DNA of 64,000 bases from Mucilaginibacter ginsenosidivorans (GCF_007971025.1 NZ_CP042436.1:310001-374000); one strand, 5' to 3'; shown: positions 1-8,956, counted from the first letter of the stretch. Numbers and translations are program-made. The notes: generated by a model from the sequence alone, not told the origin.

Positions 1-770
1 ACAAACTCCCTCATCGCCGCACCCGGGTCAGCTTGTTTCATAAAGTTCTCGCCGATCAGGAAACCGTTAAACCCGGCATTTTTCAGTTGCTTAATGGTTT
101 CAATATTACTGATAGCGCTTTCTGATATTTTTAAAAATTCCGATGGGATATACTCCGCCAGTTGGTAAGAAGTTTCTACCGATACCGTAAAATCAGCCAG
201 GTTGCGGTTATTTACGCCAATTGCATCCAAATTAGGGTTAATGCTTCGTTGCAGCTCTTCTAAATTATGCACTTCAAGCAGTACATTCAAGTTAATACTC
301 TTTGCCAGCGAGGCCAACTGCTGAATTTGTTCGGGTGTTAATATCGCCGCGATCAGCAAAATGATATCTGCGCCTAATGCTTTCGCTTCTATCACCTGGT
401 AATCATCTATCATAAAGTCCTTTCGCAAGATGGGTATTTTATTTGCCAGGCGTGCGCGGCGCAGGTCGACTTTCCTCCCCATAAAATACTGGCGATCGGT
501 TAACACCGACAATGCCGATGCCCCTGCCGCGGCGTAGCCGGTTGTAACGTCCTCAACAGAAACTTTATCGTTTATGATCCCTTTCGAAGGCGATTTCCGC
601 TTGAACTCGGCAATGATCCCGGTTCGTTCCGGGTCGAGTAAAAAATCCCTAAAGGAAAGCACCTCGCGGTGAAAGTACTCCGATTCCTCCAGGCTGGTGT
701 ACGAAACATTCTTTTTAGCGGCTTGTATCTCCGTCTTTTTATGCGCGACTATCTTATCGAGTATGTTCAT
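1..770 (-). CDS. trpC: Indole-3-glycerol phosphate synthase, 3' end cut by window edge
   Basis: TrpC closes the indole ring of tryptophan by converting carboxyphenylaminodeoxyribulose phosphate to indole-3-glycerol phosphate in the cytoplasm. Reading leftward from ATG at 770 gives about 256 residues beginning MNILDKIVAHKK. The TIM-barrel landmarks are visible in order: IIAEFKRKSPSKG (substrate phosphate/lysine loop), ALSVLTDRQYF, PILRKDFMIDDYQ (catalytic Lys), LLEVHNLEEL, IGVNNRNL and ISESAISN, followed by GFLIGENFMK. The frame is still open at base 1, so only the last few residues are missing. It follows trpG by 40 bp and is surely the third gene of the trp operon. trpD, which often lies between trpG and trpC in this phylum, is absent here. 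Confidence 0.95.
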   Translation of the reverse strand, partial: MNILDKIVAHKKTEIQAAKKNVSYTSLEESEYFHREVLSFRDFLLDPERTGIIAEFKRKSPSKGIINDKVSVEDVTTGYAAAGASALSVLTDRQYFMGRKVDLRRARLANKIPILRKDFMIDDYQVIEAKALGADIILLIAAILTPEQIQQLASLAKSINLNVLLEVHNLEELQRSINPNLDAIGVNNRNLADFTVSVETSYQLAEYIPSEFLKISESAISNIETIKQLKNAGFNGFLIGENFMKQADPGAAMREF

Positions 771-810
771 AAACTCCCTGCCCCTGAAAGGGGACTGTTT
801 TGCAATGATA

Positions 811-1434
811 TTAAATTTTGATAAAATGATTTTCCGTGATTTTAACCTCTTCGATGTCGAACGATGGTGAAAGCCAGTTATATAACATGGCCCTGCCATG
901 CTCGGTTAAAACTGACTCCGGGTGAAACTGAACGCCACGTACATCGTATTGTTTATGCCTTAGCGCCATAATACTATTATCCTGTTCGTCAATGGCGGTC
1001 ACGGTTAGCACGTCCGGCAATCCGTCCCTGTCCACCACCCACGAGTGGTAGCGCCCCACTTTGAAACTTTGGGGCAAACCGGCAAACAGCTTTTCCTGGG
1101 GATCGGTAACTTTAATGGGGGTTGCTATGCCATGCATCGGGCGACTGAGGTTATACAACTTCCCGCCAAAAACTTCGGCAATGGCCTGCTGGCCCAAACA
1201 CACGCCAAAAATACTTTTCGTGGGCGCATACGTCGCTATTACCTCCAGAAGCAAACCAGCTTCGGAAGGTATGCCCGGTCCTGGTGACAGGATGATATGG
1301 CTATATGCATCCACATCGCCAATGGCGAATTTATCGTTCCTCCAAACATCGCACTGCAAACCCAATTCGTTTACCAAATGCACGAGGTTGTAAGTGAAGG
1401 AATCGTAGTTGTCTATTATAAGGATCTTGTTCAT
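811..1434 (-). CDS. trpG: Anthranilate synthase component II (glutamine amidotransferase)
   Basis: Class I glutamine amidotransferase subunit that supplies ammonia from glutamine to TrpE for anthranilate synthesis. The 207-residue protein has the family's normal length. It shows ILIIDNYDSFTYNL at the N-terminus, the oxyanion loop SPGPG (50-54), the nucleophile Cys79 in FGVCLGQQ and the catalytic His171/Glu173 in GVQFHPES. It lies 19 bp downstream of trpE on the same strand and is clearly cotranscribed. PabA is the main alternative because the family is shared, but the direct link to trpE and trpC behind a Trp-rich leader makes TrpG the better name. Confidence 0.95.
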   Translation of the reverse strand: MNKILIIDNYDSFTYNLVHLVNELGLQCDVWRNDKFAIGDVDAYSHIILSPGPGIPSEAGLLLEVIATYAPTKSIFGVCLGQQAIAEVFGGKLYNLSRPMHGIATPIKVTDPQEKLFAGLPQSFKVGRYHSWVVDRDGLPDVLTVTAIDEQDNSIMALRHKQYDVRGVQFHPESVLTEHGRAMLYNWLSPSFDIEEVKITENHFIKI

Positions 1435-1453
1435 TTTAATCTGTTTTAACTGC

Positions 1454-2863
1454 TCACAAACTCTCCGCCAACTCGATGGCTTTACGCAACGCTGCTATCT
1501 TATTGTCCACTTCTTTCAATTCACTTTCCGGGTTCGAGTCGGCTACAATGCCCGCGCCGGCCTGGTAGTGCAGCGTATTATTTTTGCTCAAAAACGAGCG
1601 GATCATAATAGCATGAATAAAGTCGCCGTTGAAACCCAGGTAGCCTATGGCGCCGCTGTAAAAGCTGCGCTTTGCTTTTTCATTCTCGTCGATGATCTCC
1701 ATGGCCCGGTACTTGGGCGCGCCGCTAAGCGTACCTGCCGGGAAAGTGTCTGCTACGATCTTAAAGGACGAAACATCATCCCGTAACGTACCGCTCACAT
1801 GCGACACCAAATGAATAAGGTGCGAGTAATACTGAACTTCCTTAAAGGCCTTCACTTCCACCTGCTCACAATGCCGGCTCAGGTCGTTGCGCGCCAGGTC
1901 CACCAGCATTACGTGCTCTGCCGACTCCTTAGGGTCATTCTCAAGCTGACGTGCTATTTCCGCGTCTTTAATATCATCGCCGCTGCGCTTAAAAGTTCCG
2001 GCTATCGGGAATATGCTGGCGACCTTGCTTTTGATAGTGATCTGCGCCTCGGGCGACGAACCGAATATCCTGAAATCGCCGTAATCGAAATAGAAAAGAT
2101 AAGGCGACGGGTTGATTGACCGCAGAGCGCGGTAAACGTTAAATTCGTCCCCTAAAAATGTTCTTGAAAATGGCCTGGAAGGAACTATCTGGAAAACATC
2201 GCCCCTGAAAATATGCTGCTTCATTTTATCCACCATCGCCATAAACTCCTCACCTGTCAAACTTGACCGCTCCTCTCCTTTGGTTTGGAAATGATATTCA
2301 GGAAAGTTTTTGTTCTTGATCAGGTATTCCAGCTTTTCGATGCCTCCGTTCGCCGGCAATCCTTCGGCCTGGTTGTGGAAGATATGGAGTTCATTTTTAA
2401 AATGGTCGATGGCTATAATGTACCGGTATATATGGTACTGCATTACGGGTATCTTCCTCGGGTCGTTCTCAACCTGTTTCAGTTTGATGGTTTCGAAATG
2501 CTCCACGGCCTCGTGGGTGAAATACCCGAATAAACCATTAGATATGATCTTTGTCGGATTTTCGCTCACTTCAAATTCAGACAGAAAGCGGGTAGCCTCT
2601 TCAACCAGGTCGAATGTACCGGCGGCCTTATCTTCAATTTTTCCTCCCGGGTAGCTTTTCCGCAACTGACCGTCGTTTAGCACCAGGCCCGCAATTGGTT
2701 CGCAACAAACATAGCTCAGACTGTTCTCGCGACTGTGGTAATCCGAACTTTCCAGCAGCAGCGAGTTGGGGAACACATCGCGCAAACGTAAATAAATGCT
2801 TACCGGTGTTGTGGTATCGGCTAATAGCTTTTTAGAAGTAGTTGTTATCGTATATGTTTTCAT
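1454..2863 (-). CDS. trpE: Anthranilate synthase component I
   Basis: TrpE converts chorismate and ammonia to anthranilate, the first committed step of tryptophan synthesis, together with TrpG. The 469-residue protein has an N-terminal regulatory domain with the LLESS motif at residues 36-40, which in characterised TrpE proteins forms part of the tryptophan feedback site. The chorismate-binding domain starts near residue 205 and includes FQIVPSRPF, IFGSSPEAQ, PIAGTFKRSG, LVDLARNDL and FPAGTLSGAPK. It is the first structural gene after the leader-peptide/terminator region at 2885-3033, so it is probably controlled both by attenuation and by feedback inhibition. The start ATG at 2863 lies 22 nt after the leader terminator's T tract. 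Confidence 0.96.
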   Translation of the reverse strand: MKTYTITTTSKKLLADTTTPVSIYLRLRDVFPNSLLLESSDYHSRENSLSYVCCEPIAGLVLNDGQLRKSYPGGKIEDKAAGTFDLVEEATRFLSEFEVSENPTKIISNGLFGYFTHEAVEHFETIKLKQVENDPRKIPVMQYHIYRYIIAIDHFKNELHIFHNQAEGLPANGGIEKLEYLIKNKNFPEYHFQTKGEERSSLTGEEFMAMVDKMKQHIFRGDVFQIVPSRPFSRTFLGDEFNVYRALRSINPSPYLFYFDYGDFRIFGSSPEAQITIKSKVASIFPIAGTFKRSGDDIKDAEIARQLENDPKESAEHVMLVDLARNDLSRHCEQVEVKAFKEVQYYSHLIHLVSHVSGTLRDDVSSFKIVADTFPAGTLSGAPKYRAMEIIDENEKAKRSFYSGAIGYLGFNGDFIHAIMIRSFLSKNNTLHYQAGAGIVADSNPESELKEVDNKIAALRKAIELAESL

Positions 2864-2884
2864 TTTCTTGTTTCGGTCGCGTTA

Positions 2885-2919
2885 TAAAACAAAAAACCCG
2901 GCGATTGGTGCGCCGGGTT
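2885..2919 (-). terminator. trp attenuator terminator hairpin
   Basis: On the minus strand a perfect 9-bp stem (AACCCGGCG, 7-nt loop, CGCCGGGTT) is followed by a T tract and sits 32 nt after the leader-peptide stop and 22 nt before trpE. The leader segment GCCGG near 2963-2967, inside the peptide's codons 17-18, can pair with CCGGC in the 5' arm. That pairing would form a competing antiterminator when ribosomes stall at the Trp codons. The stem and T tract are seen; the antiterminator is inferred. Confidence 0.82.
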
Positions 2920-2951
2920 ATCTTAGGTTTACAATTGATTAGTATCTATCA

Positions 2952-3017
2952 TCAAAAACACATCCGGCTGCCATTTTCATGGTGCCACCAGCTGTTATTT
3001 TTGTTGTTTTTAATCAT
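2952..3017 (-). CDS. trpL: trp leader peptide (21 residues, tandem Trp codons)
   Basis: A 21-codon ORF reads leftward from ATG at 3017 to TGA at 2952. It contains NNSWWHHENG, with two adjacent TGG codons at 2985-2990. Two adjacent Trp codons in so short an ORF, placed between a promoter-like motif and an intrinsic terminator immediately before trpE, is the arrangement of ribosome-mediated attenuation. The -7 box ends only 9 nt before this ATG, so the leader may be translated nearly leaderless. No Shine-Dalgarno sequence is visible. Confidence 0.8.
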   Translation of the reverse strand: MIKNNKNNSWWHHENGSRMCF

Positions 3018-3025
3018 CGCGGTGA

Positions 3026-3055
3026 CAAATTTATAAAGAAATTTGAATTACCAAA
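3026..3055 (-). promoter_or_regulatory. Predicted promoter of the trp operon
   Basis: An exact Bacteroidota -7 box TAAATTTG lies at 3026-3033 on the minus strand, with TTTG at 3052-3055 as the -33 element about 18 nt upstream. Transcription would begin near 3020, only a few bases before the leader-peptide ATG at 3017. Confidence 0.6.
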
Positions 3056-3155
3056 TTTTTTCTCAAAAAATATATTATTAAATATACCGGATAGGTCGTT
3101 TTAATCTTCCTTTAGCCGGATAATATGACCGATTTACGGTCACCATTTATTTATA

Positions 3156-3602
3156 TCAATGCGTCATCGCCAGCAAGCCCCTGCCGCTCAGCATAATGGT
3201 TGCAACAACAATCACCAACGCGACGGTATAGAATATGGCGATAGCTTTATGTTTTGCTTCAGGTGATGTTGCCTTTTTGGACTTACTGTGCCCGATAGTG
3301 ATCAAAACGATGGCGATGATCATAGCTGTCAGGTGTTCCACGGTCCAGTAACGGGTATCATGGTCTTTCATCGTGTCGCTGCCAAACCTTACGAAAGGGC
3401 TCAAAAAGTAAAGCACCAGCCCTATCAAAAGTTGCGTATGCACCGATATCATGGTAAACAGGTTCAGCTTGCGGTTACCTTCGCTGTATGGTTTTTTTCC
3501 CAGCCAGTCGGCCCAGGCCCTGATAATAGCTAAAAGCAGCAGTATTAAAACGATGTACCGGAAGCCCGAGTGGAGTTCCCTGAAAAAGCTGTATGGAGTC
3601 AT
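3156..3602 (-). CDS. Four-helix membrane protein, cytochrome-b-like
   Basis: From ATG at 3602 the protein has 148 residues and four predicted membrane segments: RYIVLILLLLAIIRAWADWL, FTMISVHTQLLIGLVLYFL, HLTAMIIAIVLITIGH and AIFYTVALVIVVATIML. Histidines fall inside or next to helices (HTQL, VEHL, TIGH). This matches small cytochrome-b-like hypothetical proteins common in Sphingobacteriaceae, but haem binding is not demonstrated. An upstream in-frame ATG at 3665 would add 21 residues of non-membrane, non-signal sequence; I prefer 3602 because hydrophobicity and charge then begin normally. It is monocistronic and divergent from the amidohydrolase at 3756. Confidence 0.75.
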   Translation of the reverse strand: MTPYSFFRELHSGFRYIVLILLLLAIIRAWADWLGKKPYSEGNRKLNLFTMISVHTQLLIGLVLYFLSPFVRFGSDTMKDHDTRYWTVEHLTAMIIAIVLITIGHSKSKKATSPEAKHKAIAIFYTVALVIVVATIMLSGRGLLAMTH

Positions 3603-3755
3603 TTTGTTAAATTGTTTTGAAAAGTAAGCAGAAGGTTGAAATTTTTGCCCGCTTGCATGTAACAAACGTGTAACAAATATAGAATGATTGCTTGGAAAAT
3701 TACTTAGTGTATTAATGTTTAAATAACTTTAGAGCATTAACTGAACTTATAAAGA

Positions 3756-6700
3756 ATGAAGAAACTTTTACTTCTGTGCTTTGCCATGGCTGCATTCCAC
3801 TTGTGCCATGCTCAGCAAACCTTTCCCGTTAACGGCGCATGGGACGTGCGCCCCGGGCAATACGCCTTTACCAACGCCAATATCGTGGTAAATGCCGGGC
3901 AGACCATAAGCAATGGGGTGCTGCTGGTGAAAGACAGGGTTATCGAATCCGTGGGTCAGAACGTTGCTATCCCCAAAGGTTATGTTGTTGTCGACCTAAA
4001 GGGTAAATATATTTACCCCGGCCTGATCGATGCCTATACTACTTACGGTATGCCTGAAGCTCCGCGACAGGCGTTTGGGTCGGGCAGGTTCCAGATCGTA
4101 CCAACATCAACCAAGCCCGGTGCCTATGGCTGGAACGAAGCCATACGCCCCGAAATGAATGCCAAAGCAATTTTCCACGGCGACGATAAAAAAGCCGAAG
4201 AGCTAAAGAAGAACGGTTTTGGGGCCGTTCAGTCTTTGATACACGATGGCATAGCCCGTGGCACATCGGTAGTAGTTTCGCTTGGCGACGAGCGCGACAA
4301 TGAAGTAATGCTCAACGATGAAGCTGCCGCACATTACTCTTTCAGTAAAGGCACCGCGGCAACCAACTACCCGTCATCGCTGATGGGCAGCATTGCCCTG
4401 CTGCGCCAGACCTATTACGACGCGGACTGGTACAAAAATCAAAAAGAAGAATACAATATTTCGCTGGCTGAATTTAATGCCGAGCAGAACCTGCCGCAAA
4501 TATTCGAAGCGGGCGACGTATTAAATGTATTACGTGCCGATAAAATAGCCAAAGAGTTCGGCAAACAATACATCTTCAAGACCGACGGTGAAGAGTACCG
4601 CCGGATGGATGCCATGAAAGCCACCGGGAGCAGCTTTATTATCCCGCTAACATTCCCTGAGCCTTATGATATAGAGGACCCACTCGATGCCAAGAACATC
4701 AGTTACGAACAATTGAAGAACTGGGAGCTTGCACCCACCAATCCCGCTGCCATGGAAAAGGCGGGTATCAAATTTGCCATTACTTCCTACGGTTTGCAGA
4801 ATGCGAAGGATTTTTGGACCAATTTGCGCAAGGCGATGGATTATGGGCTGAGCGAAAAACAGGCACTGTTATCGTTAACGCAGATACCTGCGGAAATGCT
4901 TGGTGTGAGCGACAAGGTGGGTTCCTTGTCCAAAGGGAAACTGGCCAATTTTATTATCACTTCCGACGATCTTTTCAAAAAGGACAATATTATCTACGAG
5001 AACTGGGTGGAGGGTCGCCAGTACGTGGTTAGCCGTATGGACGTGACCGACCTGTGTGGCATTTATTCGCTTGCAGGTGATGAACTCGCCAATATCAAAC
5101 TTAAAATAGGTGGCACCCCCGGTGCATATGACCTGAACGTTGAGCGTACCGGTGCCGACAGTACCCGCGCCAAGGGCACCATCAAGCGCAGTGGCGACAT
5201 CGTAACCATCTATTTCGATCTTAAAAATAAGCCCGCGGGGAGCATTCGTTTAAGCGGGTATATCACTTCGGCTTCGCCTGTAGCCTTAGCCGGCGATGCG
5301 ATACTGCCTGATGGTACTTTTACCCGGTGGACCGCAACTTTAACGGCGCCATTTACACCTTCAACCCCGAAACCAGAAACCAAACCCGACCTGGAGGTTG
5401 GCCCGGTGGTTTATCCGTTTGCTCCTTTTGGCAATACCGAATTACCAAAGCAGGAGACTACCCTGTTCAAGAACGCCACTGTTTGGACCAACGAAAAAGA
5501 AGGCATCCTTAAAAACGCCGACGTGCTGATCGAGAACGGCAAGATCAAAGCGATAGGCAAGGATCTCAAAGCACCTGCAGGCGCAAAGATCGTCGACGCT
5601 ACCGGCAAACATATTTCGCCGGGTATAGTGGACGAACACTCGCACATTGCCGTTACCGGCGGTGTAAACGAGGGCACGCAGGCCGTAACATCGGAAGTTC
5701 GTATAGGCGATGTGCTCGATTCGGAAGATATACAGCTTTACCGGCAGCTGGCGGGCGGGGTAACTACTTCGCAGATCCTGCACGGTTCGGCCAACCCTAT
5801 CGGCGGGCAGACCATGCTTATCAAACACCGCTGGGGTGTATTACCCGAGCAAATGAAACTGGAGGGTGCACCCGGCTTTATCAAATTTGCACTTGGCGAG
5901 AATGTGAAGCAAAGTAACTGGGGCATTCCACAGGGCACCGCGAATATGCGCTTCCCGCAAACGCGTATGGGAGTTGAGCAGGTTTATGTAGATGCGTTCA
6001 CACGCGCCAAAGAATATGAGGCGGCACGTGCCGTAAAAGGCAATCATGTGCGCCGCGACCTGGAGTTGGATGCCCTGGCCGAAATATTGAACGATACCCG
6101 CCACATCACCTGCCACTCCTATGTACAGTCAGAGATCAACATGCTGATGCACGTGGCCGACTCGATGGGCTTTAAGGTGAACACCTTTACCCATATACTG
6201 GAAGGTTATAAGGTGGCCGACAAAATGAAGGCAAGGGGTATAGCGGGGTCTACTTTCTCCGATTGGTGGGCCTATAAAATGGAAGTGCAGGAAGCCATTC
6301 CTTACAATGGGGCCATCATGCACGATGTGGGTGTTACAACGGCATTTAACTCAGATGACGAGGAAATGGCCCGCCGCCTTAACCAGGAAGCCGGCAAGGC
6401 CGTAACCTACGGCAAAGTAAGCGAGGAGGAAGCATTGAAATTCGTGACACTTAACCCTGCCAAAATGCTGCACGTGGATAACCGCATCGGCAGCCTGAAA
6501 CCGGGTAAAGATGCTGACCTTGTTGTGTGGTCGGCTGATCCGTTATCGATCTATGCCGTGGCAGAAAAAACTTATGTAGACGGCATACCTTACTGGGATA
6601 TTGATAAAGACGCCGCCAAACAAAAAGCGTTGAAAGCCGACGAGGCACGCATCATCCAAAAAATGATAGCTGCAAAAAACAAAGGCGAAGCAACACAGCG

Positions 6701-6830
6701 CCCAACGGGTGGCGGCCGCCGCCCGCATTACACCTGCGATACTATCGAGGATGATGCTTATGTAGTGGCAGATGATTACAACGGTATGCAATCCAAAAGC
6801 ACCGTCGATAAAAGCAAGGATCAACAATAA
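3756..6830 (+). CDS. Secreted double amidohydrolase (degenerate + intact domain)
   Basis: A 1024-residue exported protein of the imidazolonepropionase-like amidohydrolase superfamily, with a signal peptide ending near HLCHAQ. It holds two amidohydrolase modules. In the first (about 30-420) the usual metal-binding HxH after GLID is replaced by AYTTYG, so it should not bind metal there. The second (about 570-960) keeps DEHSH (His628 and His630), a further His in ITCHSYV, His in FTHIL and NSDD, the complete metal-ligand set, plus the family's C-terminal LNPAKMLHVDNRIGSL and GKDADLVVW. It is probably a periplasmic hydrolase acting on a cyclic amide or peptide-like substrate, unknown. Gene 6849 follows 18 bp later and is paralogous to the degenerate half. 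Confidence 0.88.
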   Translation: MKKLLLLCFAMAAFHLCHAQQTFPVNGAWDVRPGQYAFTNANIVVNAGQTISNGVLLVKDRVIESVGQNVAIPKGYVVVDLKGKYIYPGLIDAYTTYGMPEAPRQAFGSGRFQIVPTSTKPGAYGWNEAIRPEMNAKAIFHGDDKKAEELKKNGFGAVQSLIHDGIARGTSVVVSLGDERDNEVMLNDEAAAHYSFSKGTAATNYPSSLMGSIALLRQTYYDADWYKNQKEEYNISLAEFNAEQNLPQIFEAGDVLNVLRADKIAKEFGKQYIFKTDGEEYRRMDAMKATGSSFIIPLTFPEPYDIEDPLDAKNISYEQLKNWELAPTNPAAMEKAGIKFAITSYGLQNAKDFWTNLRKAMDYGLSEKQALLSLTQIPAEMLGVSDKVGSLSKGKLANFIITSDDLFKKDNIIYENWVEGRQYVVSRMDVTDLCGIYSLAGDELANIKLKIGGTPGAYDLNVERTGADSTRAKGTIKRSGDIVTIYFDLKNKPAGSIRLSGYITSASPVALAGDAILPDGTFTRWTATLTAPFTPSTPKPETKPDLEVGPVVYPFAPFGNTELPKQETTLFKNATVWTNEKEGILKNADVLIENGKIKAIGKDLKAPAGAKIVDATGKHISPGIVDEHSHIAVTGGVNEGTQAVTSEVRIGDVLDSEDIQLYRQLAGGVTTSQILHGSANPIGGQTMLIKHRWGVLPEQMKLEGAPGFIKFALGENVKQSNWGIPQGTANMRFPQTRMGVEQVYVDAFTRAKEYEAARAVKGNHVRRDLELDALAEILNDTRHITCHSYVQSEINMLMHVADSMGFKVNTFTHILEGYKVADKMKARGIAGSTFSDWWAYKMEVQEAIPYNGAIMHDVGVTTAFNSDDEEMARRLNQEAGKAVTYGKVSEEEALKFVTLNPAKMLHVDNRIGSLKPGKDADLVVWSADPLSIYAVAEKTYVDGIPYWDIDKDAAKQKALKADEARIIQKMIAAKNKGEATQRPTGGGRRPHYTCDTIEDDAYVVADDYNGMQSKSTVDKSKDQQ

Positions 6831-6848
6831 CCCTAATTGATATAAACG

Positions 6849-8162
6849 ATGAAAAAAATAACATTTAGCATTTGGGGATTATTGCTCGGCACTATCCTCG
6901 CATACGGGCAAGCGGACATATCGCCCGCGCCCGCGCAAACCAAACCTGTCACTATCACCGGGGCAACCATACACATCGGCAACGGCCAGGTAATCAACGG
7001 CGGCTACATTACCTTTGACAAAGGAAAAATTACTGCCATCGGCGAAGGATCACCTTCCAACACCAACGGTGCTGATGTGATAGACGCAGCCGGCAAACAG
7101 GTTTATCCCGGATTTATTTGCCCGGCTACGACCCTTGGCCTTGTGGAAATAGAAGAAGGCGCCCGCGGCACGGTGGACGACGATGAAACAGGCGACATCA
7201 ACGCCAACGTACGTTCGATCATTGCCTATAACACCGATTCGAAAGTTATACCAACCGTTCGTTCCAATGGAATACTGCTGGCACAACCTACACCTGCCGG
7301 CGGCCTGATATCCGGCCAGTCGTCGATAGTGCAACTGGATGCCTGGAACTGGGAAGATGCGGCCTATAAAACCGATATCGGCATTCACATGAACTGGCCG
7401 GTTATCCGTCCGCAGGGCCGCCGCAGGGCGCAGCCAACGCCGGGTACTCCGCAGGAGTCGCCCGAAGAGCGTATGCTGAAGGCCCTTGATGCAATCGACA
7501 ACCTGTTTACAGAAGCAAAAGCTTATGCCGAAGCTAAGCCTGCCGTTATCAACCTGCGCTTTGAAGCGATGAAAGGTTTGTTTAACGGCACCAAAAAACT
7601 ATTTGTGAACGCGGATGGCGCCAAAGAGATCGTACAGGCTATCAACTTTGGTAAAAAACTGGGTATATCGGTGGTGATCGTCGGCGGAAAGGAATCCTAT
7701 TTGGTTACTGATGCGCTAAAGAACAACAACGTACCGGTTATCATCCGCGAAACACAGGCCCTGCCCGAACGCGATGACGACGATGTTTACCTTCCCTACA
7801 AACTACCAAAAATTTTGCAGGATGCGGGTGTACTGTACGGCCTTACCGGCACCGGTTTCTGGCGTCAGCGCAACCTGCCTTTCGAGGCTGGCCAGGCTTG
7901 CGGCTACGGATTGACCAAAGAACAAGCTGTATCGATGATCACCCTGAACAACGCCAAAATTTTGGGTATCGATAAAACTACCGGTACGCTGGAAGTTGGC
8001 AAGGACGCCAACCTGTTCATCTCCAAAGGCGATGCACTGGATATGATCACTATAGATGTTCAAAAAGCATTTATACAGGGCCGCGATATTAACCTGGATA
8101 ACCTGCACAAACAGCTTTACCGCAAGTTTGCGGCGAAGTATGGGATAAAGGCGAATCTTTAA
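6849..8162 (+). CDS. Secreted amidohydrolase-like protein lacking metal ligands
   Basis: A 437-residue exported protein (signal peptide ending near LAYGQA) with the amidohydrolase fold signatures: an N-terminal beta-sandwich segment, GKQVYPGFI, and the C-terminal ITLNNAKILGIDKTTGTLEVGKDANLFIS. Where catalytic members have HxH after the PG-F/L-I/V motif, this one has CPATTLG, and no replacement histidine cluster is obvious. It is therefore probably non-catalytic. It lies 18 bp after the double amidohydrolase and is likely cotranslated, so it may be a structural partner. A terminator follows at 8193-8225. Confidence 0.85.
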   Translation: MKKITFSIWGLLLGTILAYGQADISPAPAQTKPVTITGATIHIGNGQVINGGYITFDKGKITAIGEGSPSNTNGADVIDAAGKQVYPGFICPATTLGLVEIEEGARGTVDDDETGDINANVRSIIAYNTDSKVIPTVRSNGILLAQPTPAGGLISGQSSIVQLDAWNWEDAAYKTDIGIHMNWPVIRPQGRRRAQPTPGTPQESPEERMLKALDAIDNLFTEAKAYAEAKPAVINLRFEAMKGLFNGTKKLFVNADGAKEIVQAINFGKKLGISVVIVGGKESYLVTDALKNNNVPVIIRETQALPERDDDDVYLPYKLPKILQDAGVLYGLTGTGFWRQRNLPFEAGQACGYGLTKEQAVSMITLNNAKILGIDKTTGTLEVGKDANLFISKGDALDMITIDVQKAFIQGRDINLDNLHKQLYRKFAAKYGIKANL

Positions 8163-8192
8163 AACACGATTTTAGGATTTAAAAGAATTTGG

Positions 8193-8225
8193 ATAGCGAT
8201 GGGTTTAGGCCTGTCGCTATTTTTT
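8193..8225 (+). terminator. Terminator of the amidohydrolase pair
   Basis: ATAGCGA at 8193-8199 pairs with TCGCTAT at 8214-8220; two G-C and two wobble pairs extend the stem, followed by five T residues. Confidence 0.75.
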
Positions 8226-8242
8226 GTATAGATTAGTTAATA

Positions 8243-8824
8243 ATGGATAGGTTATCGGTTGACATATTTATACCCCAGGAAACAGGGTTCAGGCTATCGC
8301 CAAATCGGATAGTTTTTGGATTATGGTTTATAACACTTGTCTTTCTTTGGCTTTTTGACGGCTTTTTCCCGGCTGATAGCTATTTGAGAGGAATTATAAT
8401 AGGCATAGATGTATTTGTAAGCTTATTTTTCCTTGGACAATCATACCTGTCATATGAGCCTTTAGATGGCACTATACAAGGAACCATCGTATTTAAGAGT
8501 GACAGCATTGTAGTTAATGAAAAAGTTTACGACTTAAAAATGATCGGTAAACTTGACTTCGCGTTTAATGACTATTATGGAAGAATGATGTATGGAACCC
8601 GTGGTTTCAATTCCCGATTTTCACAGGGTTTCGATAATTTCGTTGAATTTAAAGATAGCTCACAGCAAACCGTTCGTATCTATTTTAGGATGCAGGATAA
8701 GCATGGCGCCCGGGCTTTCTATTCATTTATTAATGATGCCGTACAGTGCGGTGCAATGAGCTACTACCGGGCCATCGATCTTATTGATGTGGAGAATGTC
8801 CGTAAACCTGGCACCTCAAATTAA
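8243..8824 (+). CDS. Hypothetical membrane-anchored protein (two TM helices)
   Basis: I do not recognise a family for this 193-residue protein. Two hydrophobic segments lie close together near residues 25-45 (VFGLWFITLVFLWLFDGFF) and 52-68 (IIIGIDVFVSLFFLGQSYL). About 125 polar residues follow with alternating strands, ending in a helix. This resembles small bacterial PH-like membrane proteins, but that is inference. The DNA is visibly more AT-rich than its neighbours. It stands alone behind a terminator and is followed by a dispersed palindrome at 8850-8940. Confidence 0.6.
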   Translation: MDRLSVDIFIPQETGFRLSPNRIVFGLWFITLVFLWLFDGFFPADSYLRGIIIGIDVFVSLFFLGQSYLSYEPLDGTIQGTIVFKSDSIVVNEKVYDLKMIGKLDFAFNDYYGRMMYGTRGFNSRFSQGFDNFVEFKDSSQQTVRIYFRMQDKHGARAFYSFINDAVQCGAMSYYRAIDLIDVENVRKPGTSN

Positions 8825-8849
8825 TAGTTCACGCCATTTTTGTTTGTAC

Positions 8850-8940
8850 CTATTGTCGTGCCGAACTTGTTTCAGCATCTGATATGTTAAACGGACGGTC
8901 GACTTGGCGGGGTTCTGAAGCAAGTTCAGGCTGCCTAATA
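8850..8940. repeat. Dispersed imperfect palindrome (word GAACTTGTTTCAG)
   Basis: The left arm (8853-8880) contains GCCGAACTTGTTTCAGCATC and the right arm (about 8911-8935) contains TCTGAAGCAAGTTCAGGCTG, its near reverse complement. It occupies the gap between two convergent genes. Sequences of this type recur between genes in related genomes from memory; only one copy is in this window. Confidence 0.65.
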
Positions 8941-8956
8941 TTTTATAAGACCAATA

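Noticed and set aside
5411..5828. Overlapping leftward ORFs inside the large amidohydrolase
   Set aside because: Shadows in a gene whose forward frame carries all conserved motifs.
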